Assembly (NCBI RefSeq): GCF_003852895.1
Contig: NZ_QUSW01000004.1
Span: 496,001 to 560,000, forward strand
Length of the DNA: 64,000 nt
DNA from: Rhizobacter terrae
GTDB lineage: Bacteria; Pseudomonadota; Gammaproteobacteria; Burkholderiales; Burkholderiaceae_C
Direction of reading: 5' to 3'
The notes beneath the pieces were generated by a model, which worked only from the letters and a program-made list of their open reading frames with translations, was not told where the DNA came from and did no database searches. The position numbers and the translations under genes are program-made. Every line of letters starts with the position of its first letter. Position 1 is the stretch's first letter. This document shows, in pieces, positions 31,057 through 40,112 of the stretch.

Positions 31057-31902
31057 ATGACGACCCTGCTGGCACGACGCCACATCCTGGCCGCTGCACT
31101 GCTTTCGAGCCTGGCCCTGGCCGGCTGCGGCAAGAAGGACGCCACCGGCTCCGCGCCTGCCGCATCTGCCCCCACCACCGCCAGTGCGCGCGTGCTCGCC
31201 GTGGGCACCGACGCTGCCTACGCCCCCTTCGAGTCCCAGAACGAGAAGGGCGAGATCGTGGGCTTCGACATCGACGTGGTGAAGGCCGTGGCCGCCAAGG
31301 CCGGCCTTGAAGTCAAGTTCGTCAACACCCCCTGGGAAGGCATCTTCAACGCCCTGAACCAGGGCGACCGCGACCTGCTGGTGTCGGCGATCACCATCAC
31401 CGACCAGCGCAAGCAGACGATGGACTTCTCCTCGCCCTACTTCGACGCCGTGCAGCTCATCGCGGTGAAGGCCGATGCCAAGGTGGCGAAGTTCGACGAC
31501 CTCAAGCCGCTGAAGGTCGGCGTGCAGACCGGCACCACCGGCGACGAGGCGGTCAGCAAGCTGCAAGGCAAGACCAGCACGAACATCAAGCGCTTCGAGT
31601 CCACCCCGCTGGCGCTGAAGGAGCTGGAAGCCGGTGGCCTGGACGCCGTGGTGGCCGACAACGGGGTGGTCATCAACTACGTGGCCAACAACGCCGGCGC
31701 CAAGTTCAAGACGGTGAGCGACACCAGCTTCACGCCCGAGCAGTACGGCCTGGCGGTGAAGAAGGGCAATGCCGAGCTGCTGGCCAAGGTCAACAAGGGC
31801 CTGGCCGACATCAAGTCCGACGGCACCTACGACAACCTCTACAAGAAGTACTTCGGCACGGCGGCCGCCGCCGCGTCCGCCGCCTCGGCCGCCAGCAAAT
31901 AA
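31057..31902 (+). CDS. Polar amino-acid ABC transporter receptor (lipoprotein)
   Basis: A 281-residue class 3 extracellular solute-binding protein. The signal ends in lipobox 'LALAGC' (~residue 24), with an Ala-rich spacer. The core has 'VLAVGTDAAYAPFESQNEKGEIVGFDIDVVKAVA', 'TDQRKQTMDFSSPYF' and 'YGLAVKKGNAELLAKVNKGLADIKSDGTYDNLYKKYF', typical of receptors for polar amino acids. GGAGGA lies upstream of the ATG at 31057, chosen over an in-frame ATG 13 codons earlier. An HisM-type permease gene follows after 18 bp. Confidence 0.92.
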   Translation: MTTLLARRHILAAALLSSLALAGCGKKDATGSAPAASAPTTASARVLAVGTDAAYAPFESQNEKGEIVGFDIDVVKAVAAKAGLEVKFVNTPWEGIFNALNQGDRDLLVSAITITDQRKQTMDFSSPYFDAVQLIAVKADAKVAKFDDLKPLKVGVQTGTTGDEAVSKLQGKTSTNIKRFESTPLALKELEAGGLDAVVADNGVVINYVANNAGAKFKTVSDTSFTPEQYGLAVKKGNAELLAKVNKGLADIKSDGTYDNLYKKYFGTAAAAASAASAASK

Positions 31903-31920
31903 ACCTCGCGCGGAGGCCGC

Positions 31921-32676
31921 ATGCTCGACCTGCGCTGGGACATCCTCCTCGGCTACATGCCCTTGTTCATCGAGGGCCTGTGGATGACGGTGAAGCTCAC
32001 CGTCATCTCCATCGGCGCCGGGCTGCTGCTGGGCGTGGTGCTGGGGCTGGTCAGCAGCTCCAAGGACGCCCCCAAGCCGCCATCCGCGCTGGTGGACTGG
32101 AGCTGGAAGATCCTGCGCGTGCTGACGCGCGCCTACGTGGGTTTCTTCCGCGGCACGCCGCTGTTCGTGCAGATCCTGCTGGTGCACTTCGCGCTCATGC
32201 CCACGCTGGTCCACCCGGACGGCGGCCTGCTGCTCAGCGGCGACGCGGCGCGCGAGTTCCGGCAGAACCACGGCGCCTTCTTTTCGGGCGCCCTCGCACT
32301 GACGCTCAATGCCGGTGCATACATCTCGGAAATCCTGCGCGCGGGCATCCAGAGCATCCACATGGGGCAGACGCAGGCGGCCTACAGCATCGGCCTCACC
32401 TACAGGCAGGCCATGCGCTACGTGGTGCTGCCCCAGGCGTTCCGCAGGATGGTGCCGGCCCTCGTCAACGAATTCGTGACCCTGGTCAAGGACTCGTCGC
32501 TGGTCTCGGCGATCGGCCTGGCCGAACTGGCCCTGGCCGCGCGCACCGTGGCGGGCTCGTATTCGCGCTACTGGGAGCCGTACCTCTTCATCTCGGCCAT
32601 CTACCTGGTTCTGACCTTGTTGTTGTCCGCCCTGGCCAAGCGGTTAGAAGCACCGGCACATCTGCGCGGCCGATAA
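31921..32676 (+). CDS. Polar amino-acid ABC transporter permease
   Basis: A 251-residue inner-membrane permease of the HisM/GlnP type with about five membrane segments. The EAA-type loop is 'ISEILRAGIQSIHMGQTQAAYSIGLTYRQAMRYVVLPQAFRRM', and the core ends in 'NEFVTLVKDSSLVSAIGLAELALAAR'. It is larger than many single permeases, with an extra loop around 'HPDGGLLLSGDAAREFRQNHG'. No ATPase gene follows within this window; the next gene is a TonB receptor. So the ATPase must come from elsewhere, or this is a partial set. Confidence 0.92.
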   Translation: MLDLRWDILLGYMPLFIEGLWMTVKLTVISIGAGLLLGVVLGLVSSSKDAPKPPSALVDWSWKILRVLTRAYVGFFRGTPLFVQILLVHFALMPTLVHPDGGLLLSGDAAREFRQNHGAFFSGALALTLNAGAYISEILRAGIQSIHMGQTQAAYSIGLTYRQAMRYVVLPQAFRRMVPALVNEFVTLVKDSSLVSAIGLAELALAARTVAGSYSRYWEPYLFISAIYLVLTLLLSALAKRLEAPAHLRGR

Positions 32677-32785
32677 GGGTCATCCCCTGAGTCGCGCACG
32701 CAACATGCTTAGGACGAGACCGGCGTTATCGCGCTGACTTCACCTAGCATCATTCCGCTCTCACCATCGTCGAGGAGAACACACC

Positions 32786-35257
32786 GTGTCGAAGAAGAAG
32801 TTCACGTCCCGAAAGAAGCTGTTTGCGCCCGCGGTCCTGTCCGGGCTGGCCTGCTTTGGCGCCTCGCCGCTGGCCTTTGCACAGGACGCGGCTCCGGCAC
32901 CCGCCGCCGCCGCTTCGGCCCCCGACAAGGCGGTGACGCTCGACCAGGTGATCATCACCTCGCAAAAGCGCAAGGAAGACATCCGCAAGGTGCCGTTGAG
33001 CGTGTCGGTGGTCTCCGGCGAGAGCATCGCCGAGAACCACGTCACCGACATCACCGACCTCACGCGCAGCGTGCCCAACGTGTCGTTCTCGTCACAGGGC
33101 GGTCCCGGCCTGAGCACCATCGAGATCCGCGGGGTGAGCTCGCAGGCAGGCTCGGCCACGGTGTCCATCTACCTCGACGACGTGTCGCTGACCACGCGCA
33201 ACATCTACAGCCAGGGCTCGGCCGAACCCCGGTTCTTCGACGTGGAGCGCGTGGAAGTGCTGCGCGGCCCGCAAGGCACGCTGTACGGTGCGAGTTCGCT
33301 GGGCGGCACCATCAAGTTCATCAGCAAGCAGCCCGACACCAAGACCTTCTCCGGCAGCGCGACCGCCGAGATCTCCGGCACCTCGCACGGCGGCACCAAC
33401 TACATGGCCCAGGGCATCCTGAACGTGCCGCTGGTCAAGGGCAGCGTGGGCCTGCGCCTGGGCGTGCAGACGGGCAAGGACAGCGGCTACATCGACCAGG
33501 TCGACCCGAACACGCTGGCAGTGACCAACAAGGGCATCAACAGCACGAGCTGGGAAGTGGTCAAGGCAGCGCTGAAGGCCGACATCGCGCCGGGCTGGTC
33601 CGTCACGCCTGCCCTGTTCGCGCAACGCGTGAAGCCCAAGGACATCGACGCCGCCTACCTCTCGGTGGGCGACTACCAGGGCGCCAACGCCGGCGTGCCG
33701 CTGGGCAAGTTCCAGACGAGCAAGATCGTGCAGGAGCCAGCCACCGACAAGCTCGTGGTGCCCAGCCTCACGGTGACCGGCGACGTCGGCTTCGGCGACC
33801 TCACCGGCATCCTGAGCGGCTACCAGCGACGCTTCACGCGGGTGCAGGACGGCACGTCGATCAACGTGCCCTACATCGGCGACGTGATCCGCTACGGCAA
33901 CACGGACGGCGATCCGGCCGCGCTGGGCCGCGATGCCACGCCGCACGATGCGCTGGGCGTGCTGGTGGGTGCCATGCCCTCGGCCGTGAACCTGGACAAC
34001 AAGATCGACCAGACCTCGCTGGAGCTGCGCCTGGCCTCGAAGGACTACCAGCCCGGCGGCAGTCCCTTCACCTGGATCGGCGGCGTGTACTTCGCCAAGA
34101 CCAAGACGCAGGTCATCGACGATGAGCCGATCTTCGGCATCAACGCCGCCTTCACGGCTGCGGGCGTGGACATCAACGATCCGGCGCAGTTCGCCGGCAC
34201 CTTCCCGGGTGCGTTCACCGGCGACAGCTCGTACTACAGCGCGCGCCACTACACCGACAACCAGACCTCCATCTTCGGCGAGCTGACCTACCACTTCAGC
34301 CCCACGCTGCGCGGCATCGTCGGCCTGCGTGCATTGCGCGCCACCCAGCACTTCACGCGCGAAGGCGACCGCTACTACGCGGGCGGCCCGTCCAGCGTGG
34401 TGATCGACAACAACACCAACGCCACCACACCGCGCTTCGCCATCAACTGGGACATGGACCCGCAGACCACGGTCTACGGCAACATCGCCAAGGGCTTCCG
34501 GCTGGGCGCGGCCAACCGCCCCGTGCCGATGACGGCCCTGGTCGCCGCCGACCTGGCGCAGCTGGGCCTGCCGTCGACCATTCCCGCGGCCTTCAAGCCC
34601 GACAGCCTGTGGAGCTATGAAGTGGGCAGCAAGTCGCGCCTGCTGGACAACCGGCTGGCGCTGAACCTTGCGGCGTTCTACATCGACTGGAAGGACATCC
34701 AGCAGGACGTGGTGCTGCCCTCCTCCGGCTTCGACTTCGAGACCAACGTCGGGCGCGCCAAGAGCTACGGCCTGGAAGTCGATGGCCGTTATCGCGCCAC
34801 CGATGCGCTGACCCTCAATGCCGCGGCGAGCATCACGCGCGCTGTCTTCGCCGAAGACCAGCCCGCGCTGGGCACGACCGACGGCACGCCCACGGGCCCG
34901 CTGAACGTGCAAAAGGGCGACTGGGTGCAGGGCGTGCCGCGCTACAGCGCGCAACTGGGCTTCGAGTACAAGTTCTACTCCGCCGGCCCCGGCCAGGCCT
35001 TCATCCGCGGCAACGGGCAGTGGACGGGGTCCAGCCACGGCAGCTTCATCCGCACCTCCACCGACCACCTCCGCCCGGGCTACTTCACCGCCGGAGCAGC
35101 AGCAGGCATGACCTTCGACAAGTGGGAGTTCTCGGTGTTCGCCAAGAACCTCTTCAACAACGCGAAGGTGATCCAGCGGCCGTCGGTGCAAGGGGTGGAC
35201 GAGGCGTTCTATCTGCGGCCGAGGACGATTGGCGTCACTGCGTCATACGAGCTGTGA
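32786..35257 (+). CDS. TonB-dependent receptor, siderophore/sterol-type
   Basis: An 823-residue outer-membrane receptor. The start is GTG at 32786 with GAGGAG upstream. A signal peptide ends near 'ASPLAFAQDAA', followed by an Ala/Pro spacer. The plug starts 'VTLDQVIITSQKRKEDIRKVPLSVSVVSGESI', the IITSQKR pattern being a TonB-box-like sequence, and includes 'RVEVLRGPQGTLYGASSLGGTI'. The barrel occupies the rest and ends 'NLFNNAKVIQRPSVQGVDEAFYLRPRTIGVTASYEL'. The family pattern recalls receptors of sterols or siderophores in sphingomonad-like relatives. The ligand is unknown. Confidence 0.88.
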   Translation: MSKKKFTSRKKLFAPAVLSGLACFGASPLAFAQDAAPAPAAAASAPDKAVTLDQVIITSQKRKEDIRKVPLSVSVVSGESIAENHVTDITDLTRSVPNVSFSSQGGPGLSTIEIRGVSSQAGSATVSIYLDDVSLTTRNIYSQGSAEPRFFDVERVEVLRGPQGTLYGASSLGGTIKFISKQPDTKTFSGSATAEISGTSHGGTNYMAQGILNVPLVKGSVGLRLGVQTGKDSGYIDQVDPNTLAVTNKGINSTSWEVVKAALKADIAPGWSVTPALFAQRVKPKDIDAAYLSVGDYQGANAGVPLGKFQTSKIVQEPATDKLVVPSLTVTGDVGFGDLTGILSGYQRRFTRVQDGTSINVPYIGDVIRYGNTDGDPAALGRDATPHDALGVLVGAMPSAVNLDNKIDQTSLELRLASKDYQPGGSPFTWIGGVYFAKTKTQVIDDEPIFGINAAFTAAGVDINDPAQFAGTFPGAFTGDSSYYSARHYTDNQTSIFGELTYHFSPTLRGIVGLRALRATQHFTREGDRYYAGGPSSVVIDNNTNATTPRFAINWDMDPQTTVYGNIAKGFRLGAANRPVPMTALVAADLAQLGLPSTIPAAFKPDSLWSYEVGSKSRLLDNRLALNLAAFYIDWKDIQQDVVLPSSGFDFETNVGRAKSYGLEVDGRYRATDALTLNAAASITRAVFAEDQPALGTTDGTPTGPLNVQKGDWVQGVPRYSAQLGFEYKFYSAGPGQAFIRGNGQWTGSSHGSFIRTSTDHLRPGYFTAGAAAGMTFDKWEFSVFAKNLFNNAKVIQRPSVQGVDEAFYLRPRTIGVTASYEL

Positions 35258-35298
35258 TTTGACTGGGGCCGCTGCGGCGGCCTGAGCTTGTCACCGCG

Positions 35299-35327
35299 CC
35301 CCGGCTTCGTGCCGGGGTTTTGCTTTT
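35299..35327 (+). terminator. Rho-independent terminator after the TonB receptor
   Basis: 7-bp GC-rich stem CCCCGGC / GCCGGGG with a TTCGT loop, followed by TTTTGCTTTT. It ends the receptor transcript 40 bp past its stop and overlaps the end of the convergent marC gene. Confidence 0.9.
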
Positions 35328-35923
35328 CAGCCCACGACGAAGTAGCGCTTCAACCCCGCCAAAATCATCTCCACCGCGATCGCCGTCAGCACCAGCCCCA
35401 TCAGCTTCTCCAGCGCCGACACGACCGAATCGCCCAGCAGCTTGCGGATGCGGTCGCACAGCAGCAGCACCGCGCCGGAGACGAACATCGCGGTGAAGAG
35501 CGCGCCCACCCACTGCAGCATGCGGTCGGGCTGGCGCGAGGCCAGCAGCAGCACCGTCGCCATGGCCGACGGCCCGGCCAGCAGCGGCACGGCCAGCGGG
35601 AAGATCAAGGGCTCACGGCCTTCGGGCGTGCCGTACACGCCGCCTTCGTGGCTGAAGATCATGCGGATGGCGACCATCAGCAGGATCACCCCACCGGCCA
35701 CTTCCAGCGAGCGCTCCGACAGGTGCATCACACGCAGGAAGCCGTCGCCCAGGAACATGAAGGCCAGCAACACGCAGAACGCGATGGACACCTCGCGCAC
35801 CGCCACGCGCTTGCGCCGCTCCGGCGCGACCGTGCGCATGATGGGAATGAAGACCGGCAGGCTGCCCAGCGGATCGAGCACCAGCAGCAAAAGAATGAGG
35901 GCCGAGACGAAGGTGTGATCCAT
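35327..35923 (-). CDS. MarC family membrane protein
   Basis: A 198-residue inner-membrane protein with six predicted membrane segments. It matches the MarC/YhgN family: 'LLLLVLDPLGSLPVFIPIM' at the start, 'PLAVPLLAGPSAMATVLLL' in the centre and 'EKLMGLVLTAIAVEMILAGL' at the end. The function of the family is unsettled; the old link to multiple antibiotic resistance was not borne out. It lies 57 bp downstream of the gamma-glutamyltransferase gene on the same strand. Confidence 0.9.
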   Translation of the reverse strand: MDHTFVSALILLLLVLDPLGSLPVFIPIMRTVAPERRKRVAVREVSIAFCVLLAFMFLGDGFLRVMHLSERSLEVAGGVILLMVAIRMIFSHEGGVYGTPEGREPLIFPLAVPLLAGPSAMATVLLLASRQPDRMLQWVGALFTAMFVSGAVLLLCDRIRKLLGDSVVSALEKLMGLVLTAIAVEMILAGLKRYFVVG

Positions 35924-35980
35924 GGGCGGGAATTGTCGCGCAAGACCTGAGGTCGGCGTAACTGGCCTAGACCAGTTTCC

Positions 35981-37801
35981 TCACTCGCCCATGACAATTC
36001 CTTCACGCCGCGGGTCTGCTCCTCCGAACCATCCGGCCTGTCCATCCTTCGAGGTGCGCTGGATGCCCTGCAGCCCGCTGGTCTGGGTCATCACCTTCAC
36101 CTCGTGGCCCTTGGCCTTCAAGGCATCGACCAGCGCCTGCGACGCCCGCCCATCCTCCAGCTCCGTCGGTCCGTTGCGCGAGCCGAAGTTCGGCAGCGAG
36201 ATCGCCTCCTGCACGTTGAGCTTCCAGTCCAGCGTGCCGAACAGCACCTTGGCGGTGTAGTTGATGATGGCCGAGCCGCCGGGCGAGCCCACGCTCATCA
36301 CCAGCTTGCCGTCGTCGCGGTTGAACACCAGGATGGGCGACATCGACGACCTCGGCCGCTTGCCGCCCTCCACCCGGTTGGCGACCGGCACGCCGTTCTC
36401 GCTCGGCGTGAAGGAGAAGTCGGTCAGCTCGTTGTTGAGCATGAAGCCGCGCACCATGATCTGCGAGCCGAAGACGTTCTCGATGGTCGTCGTCATGGCG
36501 ATGGCGTTGCCGAAACCATCCACCACCGAGATGTGCGAGGTGCTGGGCAGCTCGGGGCTGCGGTCGTTCGCCAGGGCCACCGGCTGCGGAACCGGGGCGC
36601 CGGGCTGGGCCTTGCCCATGCTGCGGTCGGTGATGAGACGGCCTCGCTCCCACAGGTACTGCGGGTTCAGCAGCGCGTTGGCATTGCCGCCGGGCAGCGG
36701 CACGAAATCGGGGTCGGCGACGAAGCGGCCACGGTCGGCATAAGCCAGTCGGTCCGCCTCGGTGATGAGGTGCACGGCCTCCGGGTTCGGCTCCCAGCCG
36801 AAGCTCTGCTTGACGGGCGTGAGCATCTCCAGGTTGCGGGTTGCCATCAATCCCATGATCTGGCCCAGCGCCAGCGGACCGGACGACGGCGGCGGCATGC
36901 CGCACAGGCGCCATTGCTTGTAGTCGAAGCACAGCGGCGCGCGCTCCTTGGCGCGGTAGCCGGCGAGGTCCGCCTCGCTCAGCAAGCCGGCGTTGGTCGG
37001 ATGGCTGCGCACCTTGGCGACGATGTCCTTGGCCACCGCCCCTTCGTAGAACGCCACCGGGCCGCGCTCGGCCACGTCGCGCAGCACGGCTGCGTACTCG
37101 GGGTTGCGCAGCACCGTGCCGATGGGCTTGGGCGTGCCGTCGGCTTGCAGGAAATAGGCCGCGGCGGCTGCGTCATTGCGCAGCGTCTTGCTGGCGTCGT
37201 CCTTGAGCTGCGCGAACAGCCTCGGGCTGATCTGGAAGCCGCCTTCGGCCAGCTTGATGGCCGGCTGGAACAGCGCCTTCCACGGCAGCTTGCCGTACTG
37301 CTGGTGCGCCAGCTCCAGCGCGCGCAGCGTGCCGGGCGTGCCCACCGAGCGGCCGCCCACCACGCCCTCCATGAAGCCCATGGGCTTGCCGTCCTTCATG
37401 AAGAGGTCGGGCGTGGCGGCGGCGGGTGCGGTCTCGCGGCCGTCGTAGGTCTTCACGGCCTTGCCGTCGAAGTGCACGAGGAACAGGCCACCACCGATGC
37501 CGGACGACTGCGGCTCCACCAGCCCCAGCACCATCTGCACCGCAATGGCCGCATCCACCGCGGAGCCGCCGGCCTTGAGCACCTGGAAGCCGGCGTCCGT
37601 GGCCAAGGGGTTGGCCGCGGCCACCATGAATTTGCTGGACGACCAGCCGGGCTTTTCGGTGTAGCCGCTGGCCGCCTCGGGCGCGCGCTGGGCGAAGTCG
37701 GGCACGCGGTAGTCGAGCGCACCGCCCGGGCCGGACGGCGCGGCGCACGCGCCCAGCAGGGCGGCAACGAGGGGAAGCAACAGGTGTCTGCGCAGGTTCA
37801 T
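35981..37801 (-). CDS. ggt: Gamma-glutamyltransferase
   Basis: A 606-residue periplasmic or secreted Ntn-hydrolase that hydrolyses glutathione and transfers gamma-glutamyl groups. A signal/lipoprotein-like start 'LLLPLVAALLGACAAP' (lipobox-like LLGAC) precedes the large subunit, which opens 'MVAAANPLATDAGFQVLKAGGSAVDAAIAVQMVLGLVEPQSSGIGGG'. Autocleavage would occur before about Thr421 in 'ELPSTSHISVVDGFGNA', and the small subunit has 'VGSPGGSAIINYTAKVL'. The ATG overlaps the mscS-type stop by one base (TGATG), so the two genes are coupled. A long in-frame extension upstream is rejected because it runs antisense over mscS. Confidence 0.94.
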   Translation of the reverse strand: MNLRRHLLLPLVAALLGACAAPSGPGGALDYRVPDFAQRAPEAASGYTEKPGWSSSKFMVAAANPLATDAGFQVLKAGGSAVDAAIAVQMVLGLVEPQSSGIGGGLFLVHFDGKAVKTYDGRETAPAAATPDLFMKDGKPMGFMEGVVGGRSVGTPGTLRALELAHQQYGKLPWKALFQPAIKLAEGGFQISPRLFAQLKDDASKTLRNDAAAAAYFLQADGTPKPIGTVLRNPEYAAVLRDVAERGPVAFYEGAVAKDIVAKVRSHPTNAGLLSEADLAGYRAKERAPLCFDYKQWRLCGMPPPSSGPLALGQIMGLMATRNLEMLTPVKQSFGWEPNPEAVHLITEADRLAYADRGRFVADPDFVPLPGGNANALLNPQYLWERGRLITDRSMGKAQPGAPVPQPVALANDRSPELPSTSHISVVDGFGNAIAMTTTIENVFGSQIMVRGFMLNNELTDFSFTPSENGVPVANRVEGGKRPRSSMSPILVFNRDDGKLVMSVGSPGGSAIINYTAKVLFGTLDWKLNVQEAISLPNFGSRNGPTELEDGRASQALVDALKAKGHEVKVMTQTSGLQGIQRTSKDGQAGWFGGADPRREGIVMGE

Positions 37802-39087
37802 CAGGGTGTCTCCTTTGGCGCTGGCGATTGCACCATGTGCATCACCCGCTGCGGGTACGGAATCTCGATGTTCTCGGCGTTGAGCACGTCCAGCACCGCC
37901 AGGTTGACTTCGGACTTGACGCTGCCCTGCCCGTTCTCCGGGTCCCCGATCCAGAAGTGCATGTTCAGGTCCATGCCGTCGTTGCCGAAGCTGGCGAGCT
38001 GCACGGCAGGCGCCGGGTCTTCCAGCACGCGCGGCACGCGGCGGATGGCCTCTTCCAGCTTGGGCTGCAAGGCCCGCACGTCGGTGCCGTAGGCGATGGA
38101 CACGGTGCTCGTGATGAGCACGCGCGGATCCGCCAGCGAGGAGTTCTCCACCCGCTGCGTGATGAGGATCTCGTTGGGCACGATGGACTCGCGCCCGCCC
38201 AGCGAGCGGATGACGGTGTAGCGGGTGCGGATGTCGGTGATGCGGCCTTCGAAGTTGTCGACCTTCACCATGTCGCCGATGCGCAGCGAGCGTTCGGCCA
38301 GGATGACGAAGCCGCTCACGTAGTTGGCCGCGATCTTCTGCAGGCCGAAGCCCAGGCCGACGCCGAGCGCGCCGCCCAGCACGCTGAGCGTCGTCAGGTC
38401 GATGCCCGCCGCCGACATGGCCATCAGCAGCCCGATGAACAGCAGCGCCGCACGCACGAGGTTGGCCGCGATCTTGCGCAGCGACAGGTTGGTGGCCACC
38501 GCGCCCTTGATGAGCTGCGCCTCGATGGCCGCGGAGATCCACAGGGCCAGCACCAGCACCACCACCGCCGAGAGCGAACCCTCGATCACGTTGCGCACCG
38601 AGATGCGCGCGCTGCCCATCTTCCAGGCGATGCCGTCGAGCTCCTCCATCACCACCGGCAGCACGCCGGTGACCCACAGCACCACGCCGATCCACGCCAG
38701 CCAGGACACCGTGCGCTCGATGGCGCGCATCACCCGCGAGGTGGGAAACGCCGCCGTCAGCACCCGCACCGTGAGCCGGATGACGACCAGCGAGGTCAGG
38801 ATGGGAATGGCCAGCTTGAACACCGCCATCGGCACGCCCAGCGTGGGCAGCATGCCACGGGCAATGAAGGCGAGCACCAGGGCCAGCACCGGGAACAGCA
38901 CGCCGTCGACGATGCGCCGGCCAAAGAGGATGGATGCCGGCTTGACCTGCGTGCCGCGCGCGAGGCGCACCACCGTCCAGGCGATGAGCAGGCAGCCGGC
39001 GATCAGGCCGGCTTCGGTCAGTGCGCTGGGCTGGAGCAGGGAGTCTGCGAGGTCTCGGAGTTCGGTGCTGGTGAGGGGACGGGACAT
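37801..39087 (-). CDS. Mechanosensitive ion channel, MscS family
   Basis: A 428-residue inner-membrane protein with several N-terminal membrane segments, an MscS pore helix and a cytosolic beta/C-terminal cage. The core reads 'GIDLTTLSVLGGALGVGLGFGLQKIAANYVSGFVILAERSLRIGDMVKVDNFEGRITDIRTRYTVIRSL', the standard MscS pore and beta domain. Extra N-terminal helices make it longer than MscS. The ATG at 39087 begins 'MSRPLTSTELRDL'. It releases solutes on osmotic downshift; its coupling with ggt is an unusual context. Confidence 0.93.
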   Translation of the reverse strand: MSRPLTSTELRDLADSLLQPSALTEAGLIAGCLLIAWTVVRLARGTQVKPASILFGRRIVDGVLFPVLALVLAFIARGMLPTLGVPMAVFKLAIPILTSLVVIRLTVRVLTAAFPTSRVMRAIERTVSWLAWIGVVLWVTGVLPVVMEELDGIAWKMGSARISVRNVIEGSLSAVVVLVLALWISAAIEAQLIKGAVATNLSLRKIAANLVRAALLFIGLLMAMSAAGIDLTTLSVLGGALGVGLGFGLQKIAANYVSGFVILAERSLRIGDMVKVDNFEGRITDIRTRYTVIRSLGGRESIVPNEILITQRVENSSLADPRVLITSTVSIAYGTDVRALQPKLEEAIRRVPRVLEDPAPAVQLASFGNDGMDLNMHFWIGDPENGQGSVKSEVNLAVLDVLNAENIEIPYPQRVMHMVQSPAPKETP

Positions 39088-39112
39088 GGGTTGTTGTTGT
39101 GCAGGAGCAATC

Positions 39113-40051
39113 TCAATCGACGTCGGCCAGCACCCGCAGGTGGGCCGCCACGCTGCGCGCAAGCGCGCCCAGCGCGTAGCCGCCTTCCAGGCAGGACACG
39201 ATGCGTCCCTTGGCGTGGCGGTCGGCCACGTCCTTGATGCGGCGGGTGATCCATTCGTAGTCGGCCTCGACCAGCCCGAGCTGGCCCAGGTCGTCCTCGC
39301 GGTGCGCATCGAAGCCGGCGGAGATGAACACCATCTGCGGCTTGAACTCCTCCAGCCGCGGCATCCACATCGCCTCGATCATCTCGCGCACCTCGGGGCC
39401 CTTGGTGTAGGGCGGCACGGGCAGGTTGATCATGTTCGTGCCCTTGGGCACGGCGCCGCTGTAGGGGTACAGCGGGTGCTGGAAGATGCTGACCATCAAC
39501 ACCCGCTCGTCGCCGGCGATGATGTCTTCGGTGCCGTTGCCGTGGTGCACGTCGAAGTCGACGATGGCCACCCGCTTGAGGCCACGCACGTCCAGCGCAT
39601 GGCGTGCGGCCACGGCCACGTTGTTGAAGAAGCAAAAGCCCATGGCCTGGTCGCGCGTGGCATGGTGGCCGGGCGGGCGCACCGAGCAGAAGGCGTTGTC
39701 GGCCTGGCCGTCGATGACGGCATCGGTGGCGGCCACCGCCGCGCCCGCGGCGCGCAGCACGGCGGCCCAGGTCTGCGGGCAGGCGCTGGTGTCGGGGTCC
39801 AGCGAGCGGGAGCGGCCGCTGTCGGCAATCTGCTCGAGCAGGTCCTTCAGCTCGGCCACGTACGCGCTGTGGTGTGCGAGTTCCACCTCGCGCAGGTCGA
39901 CCTGGGGGGCATCGCGCATGTCCAGCGCCACGTCCAGCCCGGTGGCGCGCAGGTGGTCGGCGATGGCGTCCAGCCGCTGCGGGCACTCGGGGTGACCCTG
40001 GCCCATCTGGTGCAGCCGGCAGTCGGGGTGGGAGTAGAAGGCTGTGGGCAT
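39113..40051 (-). CDS. Histone-deacetylase-like amidohydrolase
   Basis: A 312-residue zinc hydrolase of the class II HDAC/AcuC/APAH superfamily, acting on acetylated amines such as lysines or polyamines. Motifs are 'AFCSVRPPGHHATRDQAMGFCFFNNVA' and 'VAIVDFDVHHGNGTEDII' with the catalytic HH pair and the zinc-site Asp/His, then 'ISAGFDAHREDDLGQL'. The C-terminus contains 'EGGYALGALARSVAAHL', as expected. The start at 40051 gives 'MPTAFYSHPDC' and is the usual length. It lies next to the MoxR cluster, with starts 61 bp apart and divergent. Confidence 0.92.
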   Translation of the reverse strand: MPTAFYSHPDCRLHQMGQGHPECPQRLDAIADHLRATGLDVALDMRDAPQVDLREVELAHHSAYVAELKDLLEQIADSGRSRSLDPDTSACPQTWAAVLRAAGAAVAATDAVIDGQADNAFCSVRPPGHHATRDQAMGFCFFNNVAVAARHALDVRGLKRVAIVDFDVHHGNGTEDIIAGDERVLMVSIFQHPLYPYSGAVPKGTNMINLPVPPYTKGPEVREMIEAMWMPRLEEFKPQMVFISAGFDAHREDDLGQLGLVEADYEWITRRIKDVADRHAKGRIVSCLEGGYALGALARSVAAHLRVLADVD

Positions 40052-40112
40052 CTCAAGACGCGCAGTGCATACGGATTGAGCCAGCTCGAAGATTTGGGTT
40101 AACGTCAGCCGC

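Noticed and set aside
37802-38695. Upstream extension of the gamma-glutamyltransferase frame
   Set aside because: It overlaps the MscS gene in another frame; the ATG at 37801 starts a proper signal sequence.
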